64,000 nucleotides of DNA, taken from Chitinophagaceae bacterium. Its GTDB lineage: Bacteria; Bacteroidota; Bacteroidia; Chitinophagales; Chitinophagaceae. Of the stretch, positions 46,217 through 54,609 are shown piece after piece (the stretch's first letter is position 1; the number at the start of each line of letters is the position of its first letter). Both the position numbers and the translations under genes were made by a program. The stretch is from the NCBI GenBank assembly GCA_013696395.1, contig JACCYQ010000023.1:1-64000 (forward strand). Reading direction: 5' to 3'. Under the pieces are notes generated by a model, which saw only the letters and a program-made list of their open reading frames with translations, had not been told where the DNA came from and did no database searches.

Positions 46217-46377
46217 ATACTACTTTTTTTATTCCTAATACAATTTTCAGGCCTTTTCGCGTTACATTCTAACTTATTGTTTTTGATCTATTTAGAATAA
46301 AAAAAATGGGGTGTCAATCCCTCTTAAGCGCCACTATTTGGGGTATGATTTTTTATCACCAATATTAAATTTTTAAT

Positions 46378-47295
46378 ATGAAGAAACCATTTCAATCAAT
46401 TTTATTATTAACGGCAGGTGCCATTGCAGGCATATTTCTCATCATGCAACTATCTTTTGATGAAAAAGATGAACTCATTAAAGAACAAATATCAAACGAA
46501 GATAAAAATGTCTGGATTGCTCCCAGGGTTCCGGATCAAATAGATTTTGCTGGTGAAAATGTACCACTTGAAAGATGGGATGTATATGAAAGGTTTGACA
46601 GGGAATTGCTTTATAATTATTATTATCAGAATAATATTATTTATATCATGAAATTGGCTAACAGGTATTTTCCTGTTATTGAAGAGCGATTAAAAGCTAA
46701 TGGTGTTCCTGATGATTTTAAATATTTATGTATTGCAGAAAGTAATTTGCAAAACCTAACCTCACGGGCAGGGGCAGTCGGTTTTTGGCAATTTATGCCA
46801 GAGTCTGCTCCTGAGTATAATCTGAATGTAAATAGTCTGGTTGATGAAAGATATGATTATATAAAATCGACGGACGCGGCTTGTCTTTATCTGAAACAAG
46901 CTTATCAAAAATTTGGATCCTGGACTGCAGCGGCGGCTTCCTATAATTGCGGACAAGGAGGTTATAATGGACAGGCTACTTTCCAGGGTTCTAAAAACTA
47001 TTATGACCTGCTATTGCCTGAAGAAACCAATAAATATATTTTTCGGATTCTGGCTTTCAAACATATACTAACAAATGCTGAAACCTTTGGATTTAATATT
47101 GAAGAAGATAACCAGTATAATCCTCTAAATACGAAGCAGGTGATTGTAACCAGCAGTATTCCCAACCTTGCCACATGGTCTCAGAGCCAGGGTACTTCTT
47201 ATAAAATAGTAAAACTGTTGAACCCCTGGTTGAGAGGCAGATCATTGCCCGTAAAAACAGGTACCGAATATAAAGTTTTGATCCCTGCACAATAA
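46378..47295 (+). CDS. Lytic transglycosylase domain protein
   Basis: 305 residues with an N-terminal membrane anchor/signal (LLLTAGAIAGIFLIMQLSF). The SLT domain is seen as GVPDDFKYLCIAESNLQNLT (catalytic Glu in IAESN), SRAGAVGFWQFMPESAPEYNL and AAAASYNCGQGGYNGQ. It cleaves peptidoglycan glycan strands non-hydrolytically, giving anhydromuropeptides (the substrate class recycled by AnmK). The C-terminal end (YKIVKLLNPWLRGRSLPVK...YKVLIPAQ) resembles the LysM-like tail of MltD-type proteins. Confidence 0.92.
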   Translation: MKKPFQSILLLTAGAIAGIFLIMQLSFDEKDELIKEQISNEDKNVWIAPRVPDQIDFAGENVPLERWDVYERFDRELLYNYYYQNNIIYIMKLANRYFPVIEERLKANGVPDDFKYLCIAESNLQNLTSRAGAVGFWQFMPESAPEYNLNVNSLVDERYDYIKSTDAACLYLKQAYQKFGSWTAAAASYNCGQGGYNGQATFQGSKNYYDLLLPEETNKYIFRILAFKHILTNAETFGFNIEEDNQYNPLNTKQVIVTSSIPNLATWSQSQGTSYKIVKLLNPWLRGRSLPVKTGTEYKVLIPAQ

Positions 47296-47343
47296 TTGCA
47301 AAGGGCGGCACAAAAATTTTATAGATTAAGGAAATGATTATCA

Positions 47344-47937
47344 ATGAAAAAAGATCAAAAAAATAAACCATTTACTACAAGGAATGTAGACCAGGAAAAT
47401 TATACTGATTTACCCGATTCGCCACAGGACCAGGAAAAATTAAAACCTGAAGTGGTTATAATGGACTTGCCCGATGTAAAAGATATTCCCGGCCAGGAGC
47501 ATATACATGTTCCACCCCTGGGTGAATTAGCAGACACTACTATTTCTTCTGATGATGAGGAAGGTGCTTCAGTTTTTGATGATGGTCATGAAGAAGATTT
47601 TCCAGGTGAACCAGTAATGGACATTGCTGTAAGTGATGAACCTGAAGAAGATGAAACTAAACCGGTAATGGGAAACGATGCAGACGTAAGTGATGAAGAA
47701 AAAGAGATTTTAAGACGTGCTGATCAGGATATGCCTACCACAGATGATATAAATTTAAGAAGATCCGCTTTAGATAATAAAGATGCGGAGGGTGAATTGC
47801 TGAATGAAGACAGCCAGGATGTTTCTGGTGATGACCTTGATGTACCCGGCTCCGAATTAGACGATGATAATGAAGTACTGGGTGAAGAAGATGAAGAGAA
47901 CAACCCGTATAGCCTTGGAGGTGATAAGCATGATTAA
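47344..47937 (+). CDS. Highly acidic hypothetical protein
   Basis: 197 residues, no signal peptide. Nearly one third of the residues are Asp or Glu (for example DDEEGASVFDDGHEEDFPGE and DDLDVPGSELDDDNEVLGEE); very few hydrophobic stretches exist, so it is probably intrinsically disordered. No family is recognised. It follows the lytic transglycosylase by 48 bases on the same strand. Confidence 0.65.
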   Translation: MKKDQKNKPFTTRNVDQENYTDLPDSPQDQEKLKPEVVIMDLPDVKDIPGQEHIHVPPLGELADTTISSDDEEGASVFDDGHEEDFPGEPVMDIAVSDEPEEDETKPVMGNDADVSDEEKEILRRADQDMPTTDDINLRRSALDNKDAEGELLNEDSQDVSGDDLDVPGSELDDDNEVLGEEDEENNPYSLGGDKHD

Positions 47938-48007
47938 CAATTTGGTGCCGATAAATTGAATTTATTAAACAACATTTGCAGCAAATTATTATTGTAAATC
48001 ATTAATT

Positions 48008-48487
48008 ATGCCTGAAGACTTGTTGATTATTAAAGGAACCAAAGAGGATCAATATAAAAACCTGGTACCACAAATAGCAGCCATTATAGAAGGAGAAACT
48101 GACCTGATAGCTAACCTGGCAAATATTGCCGCAGCATTAAAAGAACAATTTGACTGGCTTTGGGTAGGTTTTTATTTAGTAAAAAATAATGAATTGGTTG
48201 TAGGTCCTTTTCAGGGGCCCGTTGCCTGCACCCGTATCAAAAAAGGAAAGGGCGTCTGCGGTACCAGTTGGGAACAGGAAAAAACCCTGATCATAGAAGA
48301 TGTAGAACATTTTCCAGGTCATATTTCGTGTAGCAGCCTCTCAAAATCAGAAATTGTAGTTCCGGTTATAAAAAATAATGAAGTAGTTGCTGTTCTGGAT
48401 TGTGATAGCAGCCTGCTGGATGATTTTGATGAAACCGATAAGTTTTACCTGGAAGAAATTATAGCAGGAATTAACTTTAATGAATAA
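48008..48487 (+). CDS. Free methionine-R-sulfoxide reductase (GAF domain)
   Basis: 159 residues, one GAF domain. The fRMsr features are clear: WLWVGFYLVKNNELVVGPFQGPVACTRI with Cys, KGKGVCGTSW with Cys, and the resolving/catalytic HISCSSLSKSEIVVPV. It reduces free Met-R-sulfoxide, using thioredoxin. Length agrees with E. coli MsrC/YebR (165). Monocistronic. Confidence 0.92.
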   Translation: MPEDLLIIKGTKEDQYKNLVPQIAAIIEGETDLIANLANIAAALKEQFDWLWVGFYLVKNNELVVGPFQGPVACTRIKKGKGVCGTSWEQEKTLIIEDVEHFPGHISCSSLSKSEIVVPVIKNNEVVAVLDCDSSLLDDFDETDKFYLEEIIAGINFNE

Positions 48488-48600
48488 GGTTATCCATTAC
48501 CGTTATATAAACTTCTGAAAATTATCCATTTCCAGAAGTTTCAATTATTGTGGAATAAAAATCTAATAAATACTACTTTCAACATCTGATTTTCGTAGAA

Positions 48601-48613
48601 ACCTGCGGCAGGT
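48601..48613. repeat. ACCTGCGGCAGGT palindrome near tRNA-Val
   Basis: A perfect 6-bp stem with one central base. It lies seven bases beyond the 3' end of the tRNA gene on the minus strand. It is related in sequence to the GCCTGtccGGCAGGC element in rpsA; a processing or termination role is possible. Confidence 0.5.
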
Positions 48614-48619
48614 GTATGT

Positions 48620-48693
48620 GGACTGTACTGGATTCGAACCAGTGACCCCTACTCTGTCAAAGTAATGCTCTAAACCAACTGAGCTAACAGTCC
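48620..48693 (-). tRNA. tRNA-Val (anticodon GAC)
   Basis: 74 bases on the minus strand. Acceptor GGACTGT pairs with ACAGTCC; D arm GCTC...GAGC; anticodon stem TTACT/AGTAG with loop TTGACAG giving anticodon GAC (Val, GUC/GUU codons); T arm ACTGG-TTCGAAT-CCAGT. CCA is not encoded. It is transcribed with no neighbouring tRNA. Confidence 0.96.
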
Positions 48694-48733
48694 TTTGTAA
48701 TCTTTTGAGAAAAATAATTTCAAAACAAAATTA

Positions 48734-49954
48734 CTATTTCTCCTTTCTTCTCTTTAACTCTTTTTTGATTAATCCAAGTTCCCTGCCTGTTTGCCCTTTT
48801 ACAGATGAATTTTCCTGCGCTCTTCTCATCAGGTATGGAATAACATCTTTTATAGGACCGAAAGGAAGGTATTTGCTAACAGAACAACCTGCTTTAGCCA
48901 GGTTAAAAGTAATATTATCGCTCATGCCATATAGCTGACTAAAATGTACACGTGGATGATCCAGAGGTAAGTCTTTCTCCTGTAGTAATTGAACGGTATA
49001 TAAATTACTATACTCATTATGCGATGCAACAACCAGGGATATACGATCCAAATGTTCCATGCAAAATTTAATGGCAAGGTTATAATCTTTATCCGTTGAT
49101 TCCTTATCAGGCTGTATAGGTGAAGGATATTTTTTTTGCACGGCCCTTTCTCTTTCCTTCTCCAGGTAGGCGCCCCTTACCAATTTAGCACCCAGTATAA
49201 AATCTTCTTCCACTGATTTCTCAAAACTATCTTTTAAAAATTGCAACCTGTCGTGCCTGTATAATTGAAATGTATTGAACACCACCGCTTTTTGCCGGTT
49301 GAAATTTTTCATCATTTGCATGGTTAAGGCATCTACAGGATCCTGTATCCAAGAATCTTCAGCATCTATTAAAACACCCACATTGGATTCATAAGCGATA
49401 GCTGCAATCCGGTATAATCGATCAACAACTCTTTCCCATTCCCCAACTTCACCAGGCGTTAAAATTTCCGTATGCACTTTACCGTTATAACCGCTGTTTT
49501 CAGTTGCGGCTGCATCTAATTTTTCCAGTAGAGCAAAGCGTGCAAGGCCGGTAACCTTTACACTCATATAAGGAATCCCGGGTTGTAAAGCAGCATGTTT
49601 TATTACCCGGATAAATTCTTCACAGGCCTGGTCAAAATTTTCTTCACCATCTTTTCCTTCCACTCCATAATCAAGAATAGCCTGCACATTCGATTTGCTT
49701 AATTTCTCAGCCACCTTAACGGTTTCAGATAGCGTTTCCCCACCTACAAAATGTTCAAAAATGGTTGCCTTTATCAGTCCTTTAACGGGTAATTTATTAT
49801 TGATAGCCCAGGGTGTAATTTTTAAACCCAGGTTAACGAGCCAATCCATATTCATGGAGGCAAATAATAAATGTGCAAGCTTCAATTGCCTGTCCGACAT
49901 ATAGGCAAAGGCTGTTTTTGTATCATCAAAATCAATCTTTTCCAAAATTTTCAT
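48734..49954 (-). CDS. Proline dehydrogenase
   Basis: 406 residues, the monofunctional PRODH form with FAD, oxidising proline to pyrroline-5-carboxylate. Family motifs: YMSVKVTGLARFALLEKL, VGVLIDAEDSWIQDPVDAL, VFNTFQLYRHDRLQFLKDS, KLVRGAYLEKERERA, and RISLVVASHNEYSN followed by HFSQLYGMSDNITFNLAKAG and SKYLPFGPIKDVIPYLMRRA. The barrel and FAD-binding residues are intact. It is not fused to P5C dehydrogenase. Confidence 0.95.
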   Translation of the reverse strand: MKILEKIDFDDTKTAFAYMSDRQLKLAHLLFASMNMDWLVNLGLKITPWAINNKLPVKGLIKATIFEHFVGGETLSETVKVAEKLSKSNVQAILDYGVEGKDGEENFDQACEEFIRVIKHAALQPGIPYMSVKVTGLARFALLEKLDAAATENSGYNGKVHTEILTPGEVGEWERVVDRLYRIAAIAYESNVGVLIDAEDSWIQDPVDALTMQMMKNFNRQKAVVFNTFQLYRHDRLQFLKDSFEKSVEEDFILGAKLVRGAYLEKERERAVQKKYPSPIQPDKESTDKDYNLAIKFCMEHLDRISLVVASHNEYSNLYTVQLLQEKDLPLDHPRVHFSQLYGMSDNITFNLAKAGCSVSKYLPFGPIKDVIPYLMRRAQENSSVKGQTGRELGLIKKELKRRKEK

Positions 49955-50041
49955 ACGACATTAATAAGTGCAGCAAATTTAGTTGAAACCCATTAATTGT
50001 TATGCACAGTTTATCAATCATATTAAGTAAGGGACAGGCAT

Positions 50042-50049
50042 TACCTTTG
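50042..50049 (+). promoter_or_regulatory. Likely -7 box (TACCTTTG) of the thioesterase gene
   Basis: Matches TAnnTTTG, 16 bases before the ATG at 50066, giving a very short leader. No clear -33 TTTG at the normal distance. Confidence 0.4.
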
Positions 50050-50065
50050 CCCAAATTAAAAAAAA

Positions 50066-50581
50066 ATGAAGGGGAAAAAGGCGAATGAAAGTTTTACTAT
50101 GATGACGGAAATTGTTTTACCAAACGACACCAACACTTTTGGTAATTTAATGGGTGGAAGATTGATGTACTGGATGGATATTGCCGCGGCCATTGCGGCT
50201 CAAAAACATTCAAATGCACCTGTGGTAACCGCGTCTGTCGATAATATATCTTTTGAAAATTCCATAAAGCTTGGAAACGTAGTTCATATAGAAGCAAAAG
50301 TGACCCGCTCATTCAATACATCCATGGAAGTTCACCTGCGGGTTTGGGGAGAAGATATTATACAGAAATATAAATATAAAAGCAATGAAGCTTATTATAC
50401 TTTCGTTGCATTGGATCCAAACAGCCGGCCACGCTCTGTTGAACCATTGATACCAGAAACGAAGGAGGAAACAAACCTTTACGAGGGTGCATTAAGAAGA
50501 AGGCAATTAAGATTGATATTGGGTGGTAAAATGAAGCCTGACGATGCCCTTGAATTAAAAGCGCTTTTTTTTAAGGATTAA
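50066..50581 (+). CDS. Hotdog-fold acyl-CoA thioesterase
   Basis: 171 residues, a single hotdog domain. MMTEIVLPNDTNTFGNLMGG with RLMYWMDIAAAIAAQKHS is the YciA-like active-site helix with the Asp (MDIAAAIA), followed by VVTASVDNISFENSIKLGNVV and MEVHLRVWGED. It hydrolyses acyl-CoA to free acid and CoA; chain-length preference cannot be inferred. Convergent with the acyltransferase gene. Confidence 0.92.
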   Translation: MKGKKANESFTMMTEIVLPNDTNTFGNLMGGRLMYWMDIAAAIAAQKHSNAPVVTASVDNISFENSIKLGNVVHIEAKVTRSFNTSMEVHLRVWGEDIIQKYKYKSNEAYYTFVALDPNSRPRSVEPLIPETKEETNLYEGALRRRQLRLILGGKMKPDDALELKALFFKD

Positions 50582-50596
50582 TCACATTTTTATTAA

Positions 50597-51364
50597 TTAT
50601 TTATCTATGGATTGCCAGTGATGCGGACCCTGCATCATATGGAGTTTGCTTTGTTCAATAGCAATCATTACCTGTGCGAGTATGTTATCGAGACTATCAT
50701 CATAATCAATTTGTAAAGGCTCTTTAAATTGCACAGATAACAGAACGCCTTTCTTTTTAAACTTAAGACCTTTTTTATTAAATGCCCTCCAGAAGCCACT
50801 TATTACAATGGGCACAACAACCGGTTTATTTTTTTTGATAAGAAAGGCAGTTCCTTTTCTTCCCGGTGCAAAAGGTTTGGTGGTTCCCTGCGGAAAAGAA
50901 ATAACCCAGCTGGATTCTAATGCTCTTTCAATTTTCCGAGTATCGGATGGATCCAGGCCTCTTTGTACTTCTGTCCCTTCTGCACGCCAGGTGCGTTTTA
51001 TGGTTACTGCACCACCCAGGGAAAATAAGCGGCTCATCCAACTGCCTTTCATGGTTTCTTCAGCGGCCACATAATATACATTCGAAAATGGGTTCAACAA
51101 ATAATATGGTATGCCCAGCCTGTTCACTTTACCCCACTTTACGGCACAAAAAATATGAAGGAAAGTAATGACATCCGCAAAATAAGTCTGGTGATTGCTG
51201 ACAAATAATACATTCTGTTTGGGGAGATCTTTGAGGTATTCTGTACCTGAAATTTTTAATTTATTGATGATGGCAATACCCGGGTAAGAAGCAAAACCTA
51301 CAATGGCATACACCAATTTTCTAACCAGCTTTACATTTTTTAATCGATCTGTAAATGCGCTCAT
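50597..51364 (-). CDS. Lysophospholipid acyltransferase (PlsC-like)
   Basis: 255 residues. The acyltransferase HxxxxD box is NHQTYFADVITFLH, and the second motif is SFPQGTTKPFAPGRKGTAFLIKKN (QGTT in place of the usual EGTR). An N-terminal hydrophobic segment (LVYAIVGFASYPGIAIINKL) anchors it. It adds the second acyl chain to 1-acyl-glycerol-3-phosphate or a related acceptor. It lies downstream of rpsA but behind its terminator. Confidence 0.85.
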   Translation of the reverse strand: MSAFTDRLKNVKLVRKLVYAIVGFASYPGIAIINKLKISGTEYLKDLPKQNVLFVSNHQTYFADVITFLHIFCAVKWGKVNRLGIPYYLLNPFSNVYYVAAEETMKGSWMSRLFSLGGAVTIKRTWRAEGTEVQRGLDPSDTRKIERALESSWVISFPQGTTKPFAPGRKGTAFLIKKNKPVVVPIVISGFWRAFNKKGLKFKKKGVLLSVQFKEPLQIDYDDSLDNILAQVMIAIEQSKLHMMQGPHHWQSIDK

Positions 51365-51455
51365 TCTTTTCAGTTAGTTTTTTCAATGAATCGTTCTCAA
51401 ATGTATGATATTAGAAAACATAATCACCACCACATCAAAAAACCAGCGCATAAAA

Positions 51456-51480
51456 AAAAGGTTGCCGGTGGCAACCTTTT
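51456..51480 (-). terminator. Terminator after rpsA
   Basis: GGTTGCC (51460-51466) pairs with GGCAACC (51470-51476); on the minus strand it is followed by eight T. It lies 23 bases after the rpsA stop. Confidence 0.93.
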
Positions 51481-51502
51481 AAGGATTTATCATTGGGAGT
51501 TC

Positions 51503-53437
51503 TTATTCTCCGCTTTCTTCCTTCTTTAATTTTTCCTTGATCTCCGCTAAAGCACCCAGGTCACCAAGGGTTGATTTTTCAACCTTGCTTTGCATGGTCT
51601 TAATTGTCTTTTTAGTTTTATCGGATTCAACTTTTGCTTCTTTTTTAGCAGCTTCCTTTTCATCTGTTTTAACCTGTTCCCAGATGCGTGAATGAGAAAC
51701 CACGATGCGCTTTTCGTTGCGATCAAATTCGATAACCATGAATTCCGCATTTTCTTCTGCATTTACCGAAGTACCATCTTCTTTAGAGAGATGACGGTTT
51801 GGTGCAAATCCTTCCAGCCCGTATGACAAATGCACAATAGCGCCTTTATCATCTTTGCGGCTCACAGTACCTTCATGAACAGAGCCAACTGCAAATGTAT
51901 CCTGCAATGTATTCCATGGATCTTCTTCCAGTTGCTTGTGGCCTAACTGCAATTTGCGATTTTCTTTATCGATACCTAAAATGATTACATCAATATTTTC
52001 AGCCACTTTAGTGTACTCACTTGGGTGATTGAAACGCTTTAACCAACTCAGGTCACTGATGTGAATCATACCTCCAATACCTGGAGCCAGTTCAACAAAA
52101 ACACCATAAGGTGTAATGTTTTTCACCAATCCTGCATGACGGCTGTTTTCAGGAAATCTTGTTTCAATATCATTCCAAGGATCATCTGAAAGTTGTTTAA
52201 TGGATAAGCTCATTTTGCGACTTCCTTTATCAAGTGTCACAATTTTAGCCTTATGTTCATCACCCAATTTGAAAAACTCCTTAGCATTAATTGGTGTATT
52301 GGCCCATGTAATTTCACTTACGTGTACCAAACCTTCAACACCAGGCATAATTTCCAGGAATGCGCCATAATCTTCTATATTCACAACTTTACCACTCACT
52401 TCCAAACCTTCAGCAATTGTTTCCGGTAATATATCCCATGGGTGTGGTGTTAATTGTTTCAGACCAAGGCTGATTCGTTTTTTCTCATCATCAAAATCAA
52501 GGACCACCACTTTAATTTTTTCATCCAGTTTCAATACTTCTGATGGATGAGAGATACGTCCCCAACTGATATCAGTGATATATAATAAGCCGTCAAGACC
52601 ACCCAGATCCATAAATGCACCAAAGTCAGTGATATTCTTCACGGTTCCTTCAAGTACTTGTCCTTTTTCCAGCTTGCTCATTATTTCAGCACGCTGTGCT
52701 TCAATATCGCTTTCAATTAATGCTTTGTGAGATACTACGGCATTCTTAATGGTTTCATTAATCTTAACAACTTTAAATTCCATTGTCTTACCTACGAACT
52801 GATCGTAATCCGTAACAGGTTTCACATCTATCTGCGAACCTGGTAAGAAAGTTTCCATTCCAAAAACATCAACGATCAATCCGCCTTTGGTTTTTGAAGT
52901 TACCGTACCGGTGATTACTTCACCTGTTTTATGCACTTCAACAATACGTTCCCAGGCGCGGGTAATACGGGCCGATTTACGGCTTAAGTTCAGGTGACCA
53001 TCACGGTCTTCCTTTTCTACCACCATTACTTCCACTTCATCACCAACTTTTAAAGTAGGTATGTCGCGGAATTCGTTTAAAGAAACAAGTCCATCACTTT
53101 TAAATCCGATATTGATTACAACATCAGTTTTAGTAACACCTACTACAATTCCATTCACTAATTCACCGTCCGTAATAGCAACAAATGTGTTATCATAAAC
53201 ATTGTCGTATTTTTCTTTTTCTTCTTTGGAGTAACTGGCTACATTGCGTTTGTCAATGCTCCAATCAAAATCATCATGAGGGGTTTGTTTGGGGTATTCT
53301 TTTGCCACAGGTGCAGTTGTTGTCGCTGTAGTAGTTTCTGTTCCGATATCAACGGAATCAGAAGCATTCTCCTGTGCATCAGCGTTTGAGCCAGCCTGTC
53401 CGGCAGGCAGGTTAAGAATGTTGTTTTCGTCAGACAT
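51503..53437 (-). CDS. rpsA: 30S ribosomal protein S1
   Basis: 644 residues with six S1 (OB-fold) RNA-binding repeats, visible at DVVINIGFKSDGLVSLNEF, GGLIVDVFGMETFLPGSQID, GAFMDLGGLDGLLYITDISW, GAFLEIMPGVEGLVHVSEITW-type, GVFVELAPGIGGMIHISDLSW and GAIVHLSYGLEGFAPNRHLS. It binds mRNA and helps initiation on the 30S subunit, an important role in Bacteroidota where Shine-Dalgarno sites are weak. The N-terminus contains the in-frame inserted heptad LPAGQAG (residues 10-16). It ends with a charged low-complexity tail. Promoter and terminator are seen. Confidence 0.97.
   Translation of the reverse strand: MSDENNILNLPAGQAGSNADAQENASDSVDIGTETTTATTTAPVAKEYPKQTPHDDFDWSIDKRNVASYSKEEKEKYDNVYDNTFVAITDGELVNGIVVGVTKTDVVINIGFKSDGLVSLNEFRDIPTLKVGDEVEVMVVEKEDRDGHLNLSRKSARITRAWERIVEVHKTGEVITGTVTSKTKGGLIVDVFGMETFLPGSQIDVKPVTDYDQFVGKTMEFKVVKINETIKNAVVSHKALIESDIEAQRAEIMSKLEKGQVLEGTVKNITDFGAFMDLGGLDGLLYITDISWGRISHPSEVLKLDEKIKVVVLDFDDEKKRISLGLKQLTPHPWDILPETIAEGLEVSGKVVNIEDYGAFLEIMPGVEGLVHVSEITWANTPINAKEFFKLGDEHKAKIVTLDKGSRKMSLSIKQLSDDPWNDIETRFPENSRHAGLVKNITPYGVFVELAPGIGGMIHISDLSWLKRFNHPSEYTKVAENIDVIILGIDKENRKLQLGHKQLEEDPWNTLQDTFAVGSVHEGTVSRKDDKGAIVHLSYGLEGFAPNRHLSKEDGTSVNAEENAEFMVIEFDRNEKRIVVSHSRIWEQVKTDEKEAAKKEAKVESDKTKKTIKTMQSKVEKSTLGDLGALAEIKEKLKKEESGE
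53394..53408. repeat. GCCTGtccGGCAGGC palindrome inside rpsA (LPAGQAG insertion)
   Basis: A short palindrome encoding LPAGQAG in the disordered N-terminus of S1. The same residue string is a known footprint of a short palindromic insertion in Bacteroidota proteins (from memory). It keeps the frame and sits before the first S1 domain. Confidence 0.65.
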
Positions 53438-53471
53438 AATTAATAATCCCGTGGTTTTTTTATCGGGGCAG

Positions 53472-53479
53472 CAAAGATA
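53472..53479 (-). promoter_or_regulatory. Likely rpsA -7 box (TATCTTTG)
   Basis: On the minus strand TATCTTTG matches TAnnTTTG exactly, 34 bases before the rpsA ATG, giving a leader of about 25-30 bases. The -33 element is not clear. Confidence 0.5.
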
Positions 53480-53640
53480 GGATAAATAGGTCTTTTGGCT
53501 AGGCGAAAAGGTAGTTTTTTCAGGATTTTAACCCGTTTCAGCTTAAAAAAACAGGTATCTAAAATTAAAAGGGTCCAGGTGGTGTTATTATTTAATTTAT
53601 ATTGAACACCAGCTTTTTTGCTTAACAAAATATTGGTCAT

Positions 53641-54609
53641 TTGTTATACCAGACATTAAAAATACTCGTTGGCCTTTTTTTGAAGATATTTTGCAGGCAT
53701 ATAGAAATCAATAAACCAGAAATTTTAAAGATCAAAGGACCTGTATTGTTAGCCAGCAATCACCCCAATTCCCTTCTTGATGCAATCATCATTGATGTTC
53801 TTTTTGAACAACCAGTATATTCTTTAACAAGAGGCGATGTATTTAAAAAACGTTTTATTGCCGACATTTTAACCAGTTTAAGAATGTTGCCGGTGTACCG
53901 GGCCAGCGAAGGAAATGAAAATCTTTCAGCCAATTACGAAACCTTCGATGCCTGTAAATCCATATTCAAAAAGAATGGTATTATCCAGATTTTCAGCGAA
54001 GGTTTATGTATCAATGAATGGCGGCTGAGACCTTTGAAAAAAGGAACTGCCAGGCTGGCCTTAAGCAGCTGGGAAGATGGTATCCCATTACAGGTTATAC
54101 CCGTTGGAATTAATTACAGCAGTTTCAGGCGATTTGGGAAAAATGTATTTATCAATTTCGGGAATTCGATACACATGCAAGACATCAATCAAAGTGATGC
54201 TACGGGTTTAAAACACATGGCATTTAATAATCTGTTAAACGAGGAATTGACAAAGTTGGTTTTTGACATTAAAAAAAATGATATTGAAAAACAGGAACGA
54301 TTGCTGAAAATTCCAAATTCAATTTTAAAAAAATGCGTGCTGTTTATTCCTTCTGCTATAGGTTTTCTTATTCATAGTATATTATATATCCCGATAAAAC
54401 TATTTGCCCTTAAAAAGGCCGGGCACAATGATCATTTTGATTCTTTGGTAATGGTTTTATTGTTTTTTCTATACCCGCTTTTTCTGTTGTTAGTATTCCT
54501 GGGTTTATATTTTTCTGGATTTTTGTATGCAGGCTTTTTAATCCTTTTTCTGTTGCCTTTTACAGCCTGGGCGTATGTACAAATAAAACCTCAGTTAGAC
54601 AAGCAGTGA
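53641..54609 (+). CDS. Lysophospholipid acyltransferase with C-terminal membrane helices
   Basis: 322 residues. Acyltransferase motifs: LASNHPNSLLDAIIIDVLF (NHxxxxxD variant) and IQIFSEGLCINEWRLRPLKKGTARLAL. Unlike the plsC gene 2 kb away, it has a C-terminal block of hydrophobic segments (about 220-320, CVLFIPSAIGFLIHSILYIP, LVMVLLFFLYPLFLLLVFLGLYF). No ATG precedes the motif in frame before an upstream stop, so the start is probably the TTG at 53641. It may act on lysophospholipids or other acceptors. Overlaps the convergent flavoprotein gene by 15 bases. Confidence 0.8.
   Translation: MLYQTLKILVGLFLKIFCRHIEINKPEILKIKGPVLLASNHPNSLLDAIIIDVLFEQPVYSLTRGDVFKKRFIADILTSLRMLPVYRASEGNENLSANYETFDACKSIFKKNGIIQIFSEGLCINEWRLRPLKKGTARLALSSWEDGIPLQVIPVGINYSSFRRFGKNVFINFGNSIHMQDINQSDATGLKHMAFNNLLNEELTKLVFDIKKNDIEKQERLLKIPNSILKKCVLFIPSAIGFLIHSILYIPIKLFALKKAGHNDHFDSLVMVLLFFLYPLFLLLVFLGLYFSGFLYAGFLILFLLPFTAWAYVQIKPQLDKQ

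Noticed and set aside
53440..53640. 66-codon minus-strand frame upstream of rpsA
   Set aside because: It covers the rpsA promoter box and leader and its composition (Lys-rich, no domain) fits noncoding AT-rich DNA.
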